Assembly (NCBI GenBank): GCA_965248675.1
Contig: CBDFJZ010000008.1
Location: 1,798,001 to 1,862,000 of the forward strand
Reading direction: 5' to 3'
DNA: 64,000 bases
Source of the DNA: UBA6627 sp965248675
Lineage (GTDB): Bacteria; Chloroflexota; Dehalococcoidia; UBA2979
Shown: positions 1 through 9,630 of the stretch, one piece after another
Numbering within the stretch: position 1 is the stretch's first letter
Layout: the number at the start of each line of letters is the position of its first letter
Made by a program: the position numbers and the translations under genes
The notes under the pieces: generated by a model
Databases searched by the model: none
The model's input: the letters and a program-made list of their open reading frames with translations, nothing else
What the model was told of the DNA's origin: nothing

Positions 1-545
1 CTCGCCGTGCTCACGATCGCCTTCGAACTGATGGGCTCACGCTCCAACCGGTCGCCCGTGCCTACGAGCTCCCACTCTGGACGCTCGGCTGGTTCGGCAG
101 CGTCGCGATGCTGACGAACGCCGCCGGCGCCTGGGCCAGCGGCGCACTGGGCGCGAGCCTCGGACTCGCGAGGCTCACCGCGGGCGCGGTGCTCCTCGGC
201 GCGCTCGCGTTGCTGGCCGGCGCAAGCGGCGTGATCGCGCTGTTCCCAATCTTCGCCATGACCGCGTTCGCGTGGAGCGCGCTGCAGCCGCACGTCGCCG
301 GCTACCTCTCGAGGCGAACCGAAGCGTCGCAGCGAGCGACCGTGCTCTCGCTCATGAGCTTCGTCCCCGGCCTCTTCGGGATTGGCGCCGCGCTGGCAGT
401 CGCCCCGCTGATCGACGAGGCCGGCCTGGCAGCGACGCTGAGCGGCGGCGCGATCTTGCTCGCCGCGCTCGGCCTCGTTGCCCTGCTTGCCTGGACGCGG
501 ACTGGCGACACGACCTCGGAACCGCCCGTGAAGAGCGGGGCCTGA
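1..545 (+). CDS. MFS-type transporter, C-terminal part (5' end outside window; frameshifted)
   Basis: The product is a hydrophobic protein with repeated Ala/Leu/Gly-rich membrane spans and a charged, soluble C-terminus ending in a run of Glu, Pro and Lys. The loop sequence SRRTEASQRATVLSL is typical of the cytoplasmic loop in the second half of major facilitator transporters. The substrate cannot be told. The first ~40 bases read well in frame 1 (LAVLTIAFELMG) and continue in frame 3 (LTLQPVARAYELPLW), so one base is missing or extra near 37-42. An apparent ATG at 108 lies inside a membrane span and is not a real start. The acyl-CoA dehydrogenase follows 42 bases downstream. Confidence 0.6.
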   Translation, partial: RRAHDRLRTDGLTLQPVARAYELPLWTLGWFGSVAMLTNAAGAWASGALGASLGLARLTAGAVLLGALALLAGASGVIALFPIFAMTAFAWSALQPHVAGYLSRRTEASQRATVLSLMSFVPGLFGIGAALAVAPLIDEAGLAATLSGGAILLAALGLVALLAWTRTGDTTSEPPVKSGA

Positions 546-587
546 CGCGAGCGGCACCCTCACCACGGCCGCTGCTACGCTCCGACG

Positions 588-1784
588 ATGTTCCCCAAGA
601 CCGAGTCCCAGGCCCGCCTCCTCGAGGTCGCCGAGCGCCTCGCGGCCCAGTTCGCGACGACCGCGGCGCAGCACGATCGCGACGCCACATTCCCAGCCGA
701 GAACTTCGAGGCGATGCACGAGGCCGGCTACCTCGCGGCCGCGATCCCCGAGGAATATGGCGGCCCCGGCCACGGCCTGACCGACATCGTCCTCGCACAG
801 CTCGCCCTTGCGAAGGGCGACGGCAGCACCACGCTCGGCGTCGGCATGCACCTGATGACGACCGGTACCGAGGCCAGCTCGCGCTCGTGGCCGGACGAGA
901 TCCGCGAGCGCATCTTTCGTGATGTCGTCGCCAACGGCGCGCTCGTCAACAACATCGCCGCGGAGCCGGAGATGGGGTCGCCTCGGAGTGGCGGGCGGCC
1001 GGCGACGGTGCTCGAACCGGATGGGCCGGGGCGCTGGCGGCTGAGCGGCCGCAAGACCTTCTCCACGCTGAGCCCGATGCTCATCCACTTGATCACCTAC
1101 TGCGCGATCGAGGACGGCAGCGGCGACGTCGGCCGCGTCGCGGTCCACCGCGACATGCCCGGCATCGCGATCGACGAGACCTGGGACGCCCTCGGGATGC
1201 GCGCCACCGGCTCGCACGACGTGGTCTACGAGCATGTGCCGATCGAGGACGCCGACATCCTCGGTCGCCGCTCGCTCGAGGTGAATCGCGACGCGATGTC
1301 CGGCGGCGGCGCCTGGTTTCCGCTGCTGGTCGGCGCGGCGAACCTCGGCGTCTCCGAGGCGGCACGGGACTACGCGGTGCGGTTCGCCCGTGATCGCGAC
1401 CCCGGCGGACGCGGACGCCTCGCCACGATCCCGTACGTCCGCGAGCAGATCGGCCGCGCCGACGCAAAGCTGATCGCCGCCCGCAACTTGCTGCTCACGA
1501 CCGCCGAGGACTGGGAGCAGCGGCCCGCCGCGCGCCCCCAGCTCGAGCCGCAGGTCGCGACGGCGAAGCTCCTCGCGACGAACACCGCGATCGAGGTCGT
1601 CGAAGCGGCGATGCGCCTCGTCGGCGGTGTCGCGCTGCAGCGCGATCAGCCGCTCGAGCGCTACTTCCGCGACGTCCGAGGTGGCCTCGTCAACCCGCCG
1701 ATCGACGCGCGCGCCCTCGAGCAGATCGCTCGCGCGGCGCTGGACGGCGACGAGCCGGGCTCGATCGCACCCCGACTCGATTAG
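588..1784 (+). CDS. Acyl-CoA dehydrogenase family protein
   Basis: This 398-residue flavoprotein has the length and domain order of acyl-CoA dehydrogenases: a helical N-terminal domain (contains PEEYGGPGHG near residue 60), a central beta domain that binds FAD and substrate, and a C-terminal four-helix domain ending in RYFRDVRGGLVNPP. That ending is common in the divergent branch that includes flavin monooxygenase-like members. I do not see the EGT-type catalytic glutamate motif of classical beta-oxidation enzymes, so the exact reaction is uncertain. It would act in the cytoplasm on CoA thioesters or small hydrophobic substrates. The acetyltransferase starts 9 bases after its stop, suggesting co-transcription. 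Confidence 0.85.
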   Translation: MFPKTESQARLLEVAERLAAQFATTAAQHDRDATFPAENFEAMHEAGYLAAAIPEEYGGPGHGLTDIVLAQLALAKGDGSTTLGVGMHLMTTGTEASSRSWPDEIRERIFRDVVANGALVNNIAAEPEMGSPRSGGRPATVLEPDGPGRWRLSGRKTFSTLSPMLIHLITYCAIEDGSGDVGRVAVHRDMPGIAIDETWDALGMRATGSHDVVYEHVPIEDADILGRRSLEVNRDAMSGGGAWFPLLVGAANLGVSEAARDYAVRFARDRDPGGRGRLATIPYVREQIGRADAKLIAARNLLLTTAEDWEQRPAARPQLEPQVATAKLLATNTAIEVVEAAMRLVGGVALQRDQPLERYFRDVRGGLVNPPIDARALEQIARAALDGDEPGSIAPRLD

Positions 1785-1793
1785 CGGCGTGCG

Positions 1794-2324
1794 ATGCCGT
1801 TGCCACTCGTAACCGAACGCCTCGTGCTCCGTCGCTTCGCGCCGGGTGACGTCGCGGCGATCCTCCGCCTGTCGGCCGACCCGGCGGTCCACGAGGTAGC
1901 GGACGAGCTCGGTTCGAACGAGACGGAAGCCGGCAGCTACCTGGCCGCACAGTTGGTCCTCGAGGAGTTCGAGCGCGATGCGCTGTTCGATCTCGCGATC
2001 GCGCTCCGCGCGGGCGGCGAGGTAGTCGGGATGGCGACGGTCGTGCGAGGCGACGCGCGCGCCGAAATCGGCTACGCGCTCCACACCGACTTCCGAGGCC
2101 GGGGCTACGCCACGGAGACGGCCGCGGCGCTCCTCGACCTGGCCTTTGTCGAGTTGTGCGCCGCCGAGGTACAGGCGCAGGTCGCGCCCTCGAACGCGGC
2201 GTCGTGTGCCGTCCTTGAGCGGGTCGGAATGACCGAGGACACGACTAGGCGCATCGCGGTGCGCGAGGCGGGCGACCTCGGCTACACGGTCAGTCGGGAG
2301 GCGTGGGAGCGGCAGCGAGGCTAG
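1794..2324 (+). CDS. GNAT family N-acetyltransferase (RimJ/RimL-like)
   Basis: The 176-residue protein opens with LVTERLVLRRFAPGD, the usual start of RimJ/RimL-type acetyltransferases. It carries the acetyl-CoA pyrophosphate-binding motif FRGRGYATE at about residues 101-109 and the late SNAASCAVLERVGM segment typical of the fold. It would transfer acetyl from acetyl-CoA to an amino group; the acceptor (ribosomal N-terminus, antibiotic or small amine) cannot be told. The start ATG is 9 bases after the acyl-CoA dehydrogenase stop. Confidence 0.85.
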   Translation: MPLPLVTERLVLRRFAPGDVAAILRLSADPAVHEVADELGSNETEAGSYLAAQLVLEEFERDALFDLAIALRAGGEVVGMATVVRGDARAEIGYALHTDFRGRGYATETAAALLDLAFVELCAAEVQAQVAPSNAASCAVLERVGMTEDTTRRIAVREAGDLGYTVSREAWERQRG

Positions 2325-2414
2325 TGCACGACAGGCGGCCGCTCTCGCGACCGCTCGCGCCTACAATGTCGCGGCCCACCCAGCCGGCGCATCCCCAGGG
2401 AAAGAGCGACCTCC

Positions 2415-4055
2415 ATGAACGGCAACGAGCTGATCGCGAAGATCCTCAAGAGCGAGGGCGTGGAGTGGATGGCGTGTTTCCCCTCGAACCCGCTGATCGA
2501 GGCGGTGGCGAAGGAAGGCATCCGGCCGATCGCGTTCCGCCACGAGCGTGGCGCCGTGATGGCTGCGGACGGGTTCAGCCGCGTGAGCGACCGCCAGCGG
2601 TTCGGGGTCGTCGCGGTGCAGTCGCAGGCCGGGGCCGAGAACGCGCTGGGCGGGATCGCCCAGGCGAGCGCGGACAACATCCCGATCCTGGTGCTGCCGG
2701 GCGGGAACCCGTTGCACTGGCTCGCGGTGCGGCCGAACTACAACGTGAGCGACAACTACCGAGGCCTCGTGAAACACGTGGAGGCGACCTACCGCTCCGA
2801 TCAGCTCGGCGCCGTAATGCGCCGCGCCTTCTCCGGGCTGCGCAACGGCGCGCCGGGACCAATGGTGGTCGAGCTGACCTCGGACGTGTGCGCGGCGGAG
2901 TCGCCGCTGACGCTCGAGGATTACCACTCGCCGAGCGTCTCGACGCACGTGCCATCGGCGGGCGACATCAAGGACGCCGCGAAGCAGCTCGTCGAGGCAG
3001 AGCGGCCGTTGCTCTGGGCCGGCGGCGGCGTGCTCCTCTCGCAGGCGACCGAGGAGCTGCGCGAGCTAGCCGAGCTGGTCGTGGCGCCGGTGTTCACGAC
3101 GATGCAGGGCAAGTCGGCGATCGACGAGCGGCACCCGTTGGCCCTCGGAGCGGGTAGCGGCGCGACGACCGGACCGGCGCACGAGTGGCTCGGCAGCTGC
3201 GATCTGATGCTGGCGCTTGGCTCGAGCCTGACGCGAACCGGCTACGCGCAGGCCGTGCCGCAGGACGCGTTCCTGATCCACAACACGAACAACGCCGATG
3301 AGATCGGCAAGGACGAGGTGGTCGACATCGGCCTCGTCGGCGATACGAAACTGACGCTGCAGGCGCTGCTCGACGAGGTTAAGGCACTGATCGGCGACAC
3401 GCCGCGCGACGCGACCGCCGTCACTGAGGAGCTGGCGAAGATCCGTTCAGAGTGGATGGCGCAGTGGACGCCGCTGCTGACCTCGGACGAGCAGCCGCTC
3501 AACACGTACCGCGTGATCCACGAGATCAACGAGAACATCGACCTCGAGAACAGCATCGTGACGCACGACGCCGGCGCGCCGCGCGACTCGATCATCCCGT
3601 TCTTCACCGCGACGACGCCGCACAGCTACGTCGGCTGGGGCAAGACCACCCACCTCGGATTCGGCATCCCGCTGATGATCGGCGCGAAGCTGGCGAATCC
3701 TGACAAGTTCTGCCTCAACCTGATGGGCGACGCCGCGTTCGGCATGTCCGGCACCGACATCGAGACGGCCTCACGCTCGGGCGCGGCGATCACCACCGTG
3801 CTCCTCAACAATGGCGGCATGGCCACCTACCCGGGCGGCTTCCCGACCGCCCGCGAGCAGTACGGCGTCTCCCACATGCAGGGTGACTACGCGATGATCG
3901 CCAACGGCATGGGCGCCACCGGCATCACCGTCAAGACCGGCGCCGAGCTGAAGGACGCCCTCAAGGCCGCCCAGAAGCACAACGCCGCCGGCGACACCGT
4001 CCTCATCGACGTCCACTCCGACATGGAAGGCCGCCGCTCGCGCTGGGACCGTTAG
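2415..4055 (+). CDS. Thiamine-diphosphate-dependent enzyme, acetolactate synthase/decarboxylase-like
   Basis: The 546-residue protein has the three-domain layout of the acetolactate synthase/benzoylformate decarboxylase family. An N-terminal pyrimidine-binding domain carries the activating glutamate in RHERGAVMAADGFSR (about residue 44). A central domain follows, then a C-terminal diphosphate-binding domain with the metal motif beginning MGDAAFGMSGTD and ending LLNN (about residues 436-463). The substrate cannot be assigned; relatives ligate or cleave 2-keto acids or acyl-CoAs, and the CoA-rich surroundings make an oxalyl-CoA- or benzaldehyde-lyase-like role possible. GGGAAAGAGCGACC precedes the ATG. 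Its stop overlaps the stop of the convergent toxin gene by three bases. Confidence 0.85.
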   Translation: MNGNELIAKILKSEGVEWMACFPSNPLIEAVAKEGIRPIAFRHERGAVMAADGFSRVSDRQRFGVVAVQSQAGAENALGGIAQASADNIPILVLPGGNPLHWLAVRPNYNVSDNYRGLVKHVEATYRSDQLGAVMRRAFSGLRNGAPGPMVVELTSDVCAAESPLTLEDYHSPSVSTHVPSAGDIKDAAKQLVEAERPLLWAGGGVLLSQATEELRELAELVVAPVFTTMQGKSAIDERHPLALGAGSGATTGPAHEWLGSCDLMLALGSSLTRTGYAQAVPQDAFLIHNTNNADEIGKDEVVDIGLVGDTKLTLQALLDEVKALIGDTPRDATAVTEELAKIRSEWMAQWTPLLTSDEQPLNTYRVIHEINENIDLENSIVTHDAGAPRDSIIPFFTATTPHSYVGWGKTTHLGFGIPLMIGAKLANPDKFCLNLMGDAAFGMSGTDIETASRSGAAITTVLLNNGGMATYPGGFPTAREQYGVSHMQGDYAMIANGMGATGITVKTGAELKDALKAAQKHNAAGDTVLIDVHSDMEGRRSRWDR

Positions 4056-4426
4056 CGGTACTTGCGAAACCGCTGGTCGCTACTGACTGTGTAAATGAAC
4101 GGCCGCGGCGTCGAGTCGAAGAGCCGTTCCATCTCGTCGAGCGTTGCCGTCAGCAGCTTGAGGATCCCCCACGGATCGAGCGGACGCCGATAGGCAAGGA
4201 TGAAGCACCCAACGCCGTGGTCTTCGATCGCTGCTCGTTCGGCGGGGCGGGTGCGGATGCGTTGATCTCTGGTGACGACGAGCCAGTCAGATTGACCGGC
4301 TTCCTCCAGCCAAACGGCGTCGGCGGTGTCGTGCCGGAACCTGGGCTCGAGCCATTCGACATCGTCACGCACCTCCGTGAGCGCCGTGGCGACGCTCCTG
4401 GGAATCGACCGATCGATGAAGATCAT
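4052..4426 (-). CDS. PIN-like (VapC45-type) putative toxin ribonuclease
   Basis: The 124-residue protein begins MIFIDRSIPRSVATAL with an early acidic residue at position 5. Later it has DWLVVTRDQRIRTRPAE, the layout of the VapC45/DUF5615-like branch of PIN ribonucleases, in which scattered aspartates bind the metal that cleaves RNA. Its ATG overlaps the stop of the upstream DUF433 gene as ATGA, the coupling expected of an antitoxin-toxin pair. Ribonuclease activity is inferred from the family. The gene is convergent with the thiamine-diphosphate enzyme and overlaps it by three bases. Confidence 0.65.
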   Translation of the reverse strand: MIFIDRSIPRSVATALTEVRDDVEWLEPRFRHDTADAVWLEEAGQSDWLVVTRDQRIRTRPAERAAIEDHGVGCFILAYRRPLDPWGILKLLTATLDEMERLFDSTPRPFIYTVSSDQRFRKYR

Positions 4427-5121
4427 CGCTCGCTGCGGGTGGCCTCAAACGCGAGTGCGTAGTCAACGTCGTCCCGACTCACGGCAAAGCCCTCGGCGAC
4501 CCGGGCGGGTGTCACACCCGCCTCGATCTGCTCGAGGATGATCTCCGTCCTCACACCTGACTCAGCGATCACCGGCAGGCCGAAGCCGAAGTCGGGATCG
4601 ACCACTACGCCCTTGTCGCGCCCGAGCGGCCACCATCTCCTGACGTACTCACCCTCGTACTCGACGGCTTCGAGGAATGGGCTCAGAACCTCGTCCCATG
4701 CGAGCCGCCCCTTCCGAGCGCCAATGCCAAGCTCGACCAGGACCGCGCCCTGCTGCACGAACACATCCCGCCCATCAGATCGGAATCGCTCGGTGAGCAG
4801 GGGTCGCGGCAGTTCGAAGAGGTCCTGGCACGTCTCGACGGCCTGCCGAATGCGAGGCAAGGAGAGGCCGAGCTCCTTCAGCCTCGTGATCGCGGCAACT
4901 TCAATCAGATCGAAGAACGAGACGCCTGGATCGTCCGGATGCTCGACGCCACGGGTCACCGGCGGCAGGCTGACGTGGCCGCTGTCGCCAACGTAGAGGT
5001 ATCCGCGCGTCCACCGCTTCGATGTGCCCCGCGTCGCGCCGGCGATCCGATCAGCCTCGGCGTAGCTATACGCTGGCTGTTCAAACCGTTGCAGACCGCG
5101 CTCGATCACGTGTGACAGCAT
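4423..5121 (-). CDS. DUF433 domain protein with MerR-like N-terminus, putative antitoxin
   Basis: The 232-residue protein has a MerR-like DNA-binding segment in its first half (YSYAEADRIAGATRGTSKRW). Its C-terminal third matches the DUF433 helix-turn-helix pattern (VRTEIILEQIEAGVTPARVA, then VSRDDVDYALAFE). DUF433 proteins commonly pair with PIN-like toxins, and this gene overlaps the downstream PIN-like gene by ATGA. I chose the ATG at 5121 because GGAG lies five bases before it. A GTG at 5148 with a weaker site would add nine residues. Autoregulation is expected for such pairs, but I see no clear operator. Confidence 0.7.
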   Translation of the reverse strand: MLSHVIERGLQRFEQPAYSYAEADRIAGATRGTSKRWTRGYLYVGDSGHVSLPPVTRGVEHPDDPGVSFFDLIEVAAITRLKELGLSLPRIRQAVETCQDLFELPRPLLTERFRSDGRDVFVQQGAVLVELGIGARKGRLAWDEVLSPFLEAVEYEGEYVRRWWPLGRDKGVVVDPDFGFGLPVIAESGVRTEIILEQIEAGVTPARVAEGFAVSRDDVDYALAFEATRSER

Positions 5122-5265
5122 GGAGTCTCCAACCGCCAGTTTAGCCACCGCGCTCCACGATTCCGAGAACGAGCGGACACCACCAACGACTGCCCGCAGA
5201 GACGCCTCAGCTGTCGGCGCGAGCCGTGCACAGCCAGTTCGCAGCCTTGCCCCGAAGGGTCGGTA

Positions 5266-5280
5266 GCAGCCGAAGGCTGC
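5266..5280 (-). terminator. Terminator-like hairpin after the acetyltransferase gene
   Basis: A perfect 6-bp stem GCAGCC/GGCTGC closes a three-base loop. On the minus strand the loop reads TTC. It lies seven bases after the stop of the acetyltransferase gene. There is no clear run of T after it. Confidence 0.45.
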
Positions 5281-5286
5281 GAAGGC

Positions 5287-5859
5287 TCAATGGGCGCCGT
5301 TCGAGGGCCACTCGGGGGCGAGCATCGAGTAGACCTCGAGGTCCAGGAACGTGTCGTTCAAGATCTCCGCGTGGCGCTGGGTGCCCTCGTGCGTGAACCC
5401 GAGGCGCTCCGCGACGGCGCGGCTGCGCGCGTTATCCGTCGCCGCGCGGATCACCACGCGGTGCAGCTCGAGGTCGGTGACGAGGAACGTCGTCAGCGCG
5501 CGGGCGGCATGCGTGACCAGGCCACGGCCCTCGAACGACTCGGCGATCCAGTAGCCGATCTCCGCTGAGCGGTTCGCCGGCTTCACACGAGCGCCGATCG
5601 TGCCGACGACCGCACGCTCGACGACGATCGCGCAGGACAGGCCGGTGCCAGCCTCGAGGCCTTCGTGCGCGCCGCGGATGAACGCCGCCTCGTCGGCCGC
5701 GGATGCCATTCCGGCGACCCAGGGTAGCCACTCACCCAGGCGCTGGCGATTCGCGTCCACGAGGTAGTAGAGCGGCTCGGCGTCCTCGAGGCGGAGCGGC
5801 CGCAGCTCGACGCCGTCGTCGACGGCGATGCGGATGCCGAGGTGCAGCTCAGCGGGCAC
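5287..5859 (-). CDS. GNAT family N-acetyltransferase (RimL-like)
   Basis: The 190-residue protein has the RimJ/RimL pattern: VELRPLRLEDAEPLYYLVDANR near the N-terminus (two joined motifs), EIGYWIAESFEGRGLVTHAA around residues 99-118 with the acetyl-CoA-binding EGRGL turn, and late NARSRAVAERLGFTHEG. The length fits ribosomal-protein-serine/alanine acetyltransferases, but the true acceptor is unknown. It is not closely similar to the acetyltransferase at 1794, so it is not a recent duplicate. A small hairpin follows its stop. Confidence 0.85.
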   Translation of the reverse strand: MPAELHLGIRIAVDDGVELRPLRLEDAEPLYYLVDANRQRLGEWLPWVAGMASAADEAAFIRGAHEGLEAGTGLSCAIVVERAVVGTIGARVKPANRSAEIGYWIAESFEGRGLVTHAARALTTFLVTDLELHRVVIRAATDNARSRAVAERLGFTHEGTQRHAEILNDTFLDLEVYSMLAPEWPSNGAH

Positions 5860-5882
5860 GGCGGTTGCTCCTCAGGCGGCGG

Positions 5883-7272
5883 TCAGCAGCTCGCGGAGGT
5901 GCTGCCTCCGACCGTGAACACATGATAGACACCGACCGCGTCGTCGCCCTCAAGACCGACGAAATCGCCGACGAAGAGCTCGTACGTTCCGGACGCCAGC
6001 GCCCTGATCGTGAACTCATACGCGCCCCACGCCTCGAGCCAACCATTCGTCATCACCGCGTACGAGGAGCCGCACGGCGCGGCGAACGAGCTGCCGGACC
6101 ATTCGGCGGTCACCGGGGTGCCAGTACCGGGAGGTGCGCCTGATGCGGGCGCGGTCCGTAAGCGGATCGACGCGGTCGCCTCGAAAGGCCGCCCGAAGCC
6201 CGACACCGTGATCGGCGGCACCGGATCGGCGCCGGTCGTATCCCAGTTGACTGAGCGCGAGATCATCGTGAATGGGAACTCCTCGTCGCCGAAGAGTGGG
6301 CCGAGCGCGAGGCCGGGGCCGGTCGGCGCGTCGATCGTCTCGATCACGAACCGGCCGGGGTTTCTCGAGGTAGAAGTAGCGCACGCCCCGGTTCCGGTCC
6401 CAGAGCGCCCGGATGCCGAACGTCGAGCGGACCGCCGGGCGCACGAACAGCACGTCCACGGAGCCGTTGTCCGACCGGTACAGCTCCGTGGCGGTCGAGG
6501 CGCCCGCGATCACCGATTCGGGCAGGCGCACACGGATCACCGCGAGATCGATCGCGAGTGCGATGTCCGGGGGGACGCCAGCCGACGGGTCGAGCACCTC
6601 ATTGAAGTTGTCGTCGTAGCCGAAGTCGCGGCCGAAGGTGATGATCGTGCGCTCGCAGTCGGGGCCCACGATGTGGTGCATCGCGAAGACGTGGTCGGCG
6701 TCCGGATCGACGGGCGCCGGCACCGGCGGCACCGCCCCCGGCGATAACGAATAGTCGCTGGTGGGGTCGCCGCAGGAGATCTCTTCGAACGAGGGCAGCG
6801 GCGTCACGAACGTCGAGTTGACCCAGCCGCTCGAACTGCCGACCGACAGTTCAATCCAGGTCGCGTCGTCCACGATCACGGGGTCGCTGCCGGTCGCGAC
6901 CAACCCGGTCCGGTTCGGCGGAATCACCAGCACCACCTCGGCATTCGCCGACGGCTCGGCTCGCATGTTGAGGCCGCCGTCCGGATCGCCCTTGCGCACC
7001 CTTGCGACTCCGTACTCACCCACGCCGGGCGGCATGGGCTCCGCGGTCGGAACCGCCGTGGCGGTCGGCGCTGGCGTCGTGGTCGAGGGCTCCGCGGTCG
7101 CGGATGCGGTCGCGGCCGGCGAGGGCGCGTCGGTGGTGGGCGTGGCCGTCGGCGTTGCGGTGGCGTCTGAGCCACCGAAGCAGGCCCCCATCAGCAGCAT
7201 GGCCGCGCTCAGCACACACAGCTGTACCCGGTGACGGTTGAGCAGGTTCGCCTCGGCGCGGCTCGTGTTCAT
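5883..7272 (-). CDS. Lipoprotein with SH3-like, AMIN-like and Gmad2-like domains (one frameshift)
   Basis: An N-terminal signal with lipobox LLMGAC is followed by a long Thr/Ala/Pro-rich linker. Next comes an SH3b-like region (RKGDPDGGLNMRAEPSANAE), then an AMIN-like domain (ERTIITFGRDFGY through YFYLENPGRFVIET), then a C-terminal region with VSGFGRPFEA like the Gmad2 immunoglobulin fold. The protein is therefore predicted to be anchored outside the membrane and perhaps to bind the cell wall. The reading frame breaks at 6361-6363, where three T (AAA on the coding strand) stand where two would give the expected ENPGRF. With that change the protein is about 462 residues. Its ATG directly abuts the stop of the upstream acyl-CoA dehydrogenase, so the two are probably one transcript. 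Confidence 0.65.
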
Positions 7273-8442
7273 CTAGCCGCGCGGGAGGCCGAGGCCGCGC
7301 GTGGCGATGATGTTCCGCTGAATCTCGCTGGTGCCCGCGGCGATCGTCCTCGAGACCGTCGCCATGTAGGCGTAGCAGAGCTCGCCGCCCATCGGCGCCC
7401 ACGCCGACTCGGGGCGGAGCTGCCCGCCGAGGCCCAGCATGTTGATACCGAGGCGTGCGTTGCGCTGCTGCAGCCCCGTGCCGAAGAGCTTCGAGATCGA
7501 CGACTCGTGGTTCGGCACCAGGTCGTGCGACTGCATCCAGGACACTCGGTAGCCGAGGAGCCGCGCGACGTTGATCTCGATCGCGGTGCCGGCCAGGTGC
7601 TGGCGGTTGACGGCGTTGTCGATCACCCGCCGGCCGGCGCCCGCGCTGTCGGGCTGCGTCGCGTGCTCCAGCAGCCGCTCGTAGATCGGCACGGCTTCGG
7701 CCATCCGGTTGATGCCGGACCGCTCGAAGTCGAGGGTGGTCGCGCTGACGTACCAGCCGCGATTCTCCTCGCCGATCATGTTCGCGGCGGGGACGCGCAC
7801 GTCCTCGAAGAAGGTTTCGTTGAAGCCGGCCTCGTCGGTCATCTGCACGATCGGGCGGAGCGAAATCCCGGGCGTGTCCATACGCAGCATGAAGTAGCTG
7901 ATGCCGCGGTGCTTCGGCGCGTCCGGATCGGTGCGCGTCAGGACGTGGATCCAGTCCGCGTGCTGCGCGCCCGAGGTCCAGATCTTCTGTCCGTTGATCA
8001 CGAAGTCGTCGCCGTCGCGCACCGCGCGTGTCTGCAGCGAGGCGAGGTCGGAACCCGATCCCGGCTCCGAGCAGCCTTGGCACCAGGACGTCTCGGCGCG
8101 GGCGATCTTCGGCAGGTGCTCCTGGCGCTGCTCCTCGCTGCCGAACAGGATCAGCGCCGGACCGAGGCGATCAGCGCCCTGTCCACCGGTGGGCGCCTGG
8201 GCGAACGTGGATTCCTCGGCGAAGATCATCTGCTCGATATAGGACGCGCTGCCGCCGCCGTATTCCTCGGGCCAGGCCATCGTCAGCCAGCCGGCGTCGG
8301 CAAGCTGACGATGGTACTCGCGCACCCGCTCGTTCCGCTCCAGGTCCTCGCGTAGCCGCGCGCCCTCGCTCCACTGCTCGCGGATAAACGAGCGGACCTG
8401 CTCTCGGAACAGCGTCTGCTCCTCGTTCCACGAAAAGTCCAT
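7273..8442 (-). CDS. Acyl-CoA dehydrogenase
   Basis: The 389-residue protein starts MDFSWNEEQTLFREQVRSF and ends with AAGTSEIQRNIIATRGLGLP, the classic acyl-CoA dehydrogenase C-terminus around the FAD- and substrate-binding helix. The mid-section CQGCSEPGSGSDLASLQTRA is the flavin-contacting beta-domain motif. It would oxidise an acyl-CoA to the trans-2-enoyl-CoA and pass electrons to ETF. I placed the start at 8442, since upstream in-frame sequence is Arg/Pro-rich and unlike the family. The lipoprotein gene follows with no gap. Confidence 0.9.
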   Translation of the reverse strand: MDFSWNEEQTLFREQVRSFIREQWSEGARLREDLERNERVREYHRQLADAGWLTMAWPEEYGGGSASYIEQMIFAEESTFAQAPTGGQGADRLGPALILFGSEEQRQEHLPKIARAETSWCQGCSEPGSGSDLASLQTRAVRDGDDFVINGQKIWTSGAQHADWIHVLTRTDPDAPKHRGISYFMLRMDTPGISLRPIVQMTDEAGFNETFFEDVRVPAANMIGEENRGWYVSATTLDFERSGINRMAEAVPIYERLLEHATQPDSAGAGRRVIDNAVNRQHLAGTAIEINVARLLGYRVSWMQSHDLVPNHESSISKLFGTGLQQRNARLGINMLGLGGQLRPESAWAPMGGELCYAYMATVSRTIAAGTSEIQRNIIATRGLGLPRG

Positions 8443-8549
8443 CGGCCGCCGCCTCCCGCGTGCGCGCGTGTCGCCCTGGGCCCATCCTACGTCGCGCCCC
8501 CGGCCGCGCGGGGCGGCTTGGATCGGACGCCAGGCCGTACCATGGGCCA

Positions 8550-9630
8550 ATGGCCGCGCCTGTATCAGATCCGGTCATCCACTACGCCCGCACCGCCGAC
8601 GGCGTCGACATTGCGTACTCGACCCTCGGCGATGGGCGGCCATTCGTCTGCCTTCCGCCGATCCCGTTCAGCAATCTCCAGACCGAGTGGGCGATCCCTG
8701 AGGCGCGCGCCTGGTACTCGCGGATCGCGACCGAGCTGAAGGTAGTCCGCTACGACGGTCGCGGCACCGGGCTCTCCGACCGCTCGTCGACCGACTTCTC
8801 CGAGGGCACGCTCGTCGCCGACCTCGAGGCGGTGCTTGATCGCCTCGACGCCTCGCCCGTCGCGCTCTGGGACAGCTTCGCCGCGGGACCGACCGCCGAT
8901 CGAGTACGCCGCGCGTCACCCGGAGCGCGTCTCGCATCTGGTGCTCTGGGCCGCCTCGGCGCGGACCGCCGAAATGAAGCAGCACCCCAGAACGGCCGGC
9001 CTGCTCACTCTCGTCAGCCGCGACTGGGAGCTGTTCACGAACTCGGCCGCACACCAGTGGATGGGCTGGGACAGTGGCGAGTCCGCGCGACTCGGCGCGG
9101 AGCACTTCCGTTCCTGTTGCTCGCAAGAGGTCGCTGAGGCCTACCTAGCGCTCGCGGACGAGGCTGACGTTTCCGCCCTGCTCGCGAACGTGGCAGTCCC
9201 GACGCTCGTCCTGCATCGGCGCGACGTGCTGGAGGTGCAGATCGAGCATTCGCGCGCCCTGGCCGCCGCGATCCCGGGCGCGCAGCTCCGGCTCGTCTCC
9301 GGCACCTCACCGTCTGCCTTCATGCCAGACGCCGAGGCGATTGTCGACGCCGTCGTCGAGTTCATCGGCCCGCCGGCAACGGGCTCCCCGCCCGCGCCAC
9401 GCTCCGTCGAGGTCGATCGCTCCTCTGAGTTCGCGCTCACCGATCGCGAGCGCGAGGTGCTCGCCCTGATCGTCGAGGGTCACTCGAACCGTCAGATCGC
9501 CGATCTGCTCGTGATCGAGGTGAGCACCGTCAAGACCCACGTCAGCAACGTGCTCGCCAAGCTCGGTGCCCGCAGCCGTGGCCAGGCGATCTCGATCGCT
9601 CACGCCCGAGGCCTCACCGCCGCCAGCTGA
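8550..9630 (+). CDS. Alpha/beta hydrolase-LuxR fusion regulator (one frameshift)
   Basis: The N-terminal ~260 residues form an alpha/beta-hydrolase (VIHYARTADGVDIAYSTLGD, then VRYDGRGTGLSDR, and a nucleophile-elbow-like WDSFAAG). The last ~65 residues form a LuxR/NarL helix-turn-helix (LTDREREVLALIVEGHSNRQ, then VSTVKTHVSNVLAKLGARSR). Such fusions are presumed transcription regulators whose hydrolase-like domain senses a small molecule; no ligand is known. The frame shifts near 8890-8900: AAGPTA should run straight into IEYAARHPERV, one base being extra or missing there. The start is the ATG at 8550, giving MAAPVSDPVIH. Confidence 0.7.
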
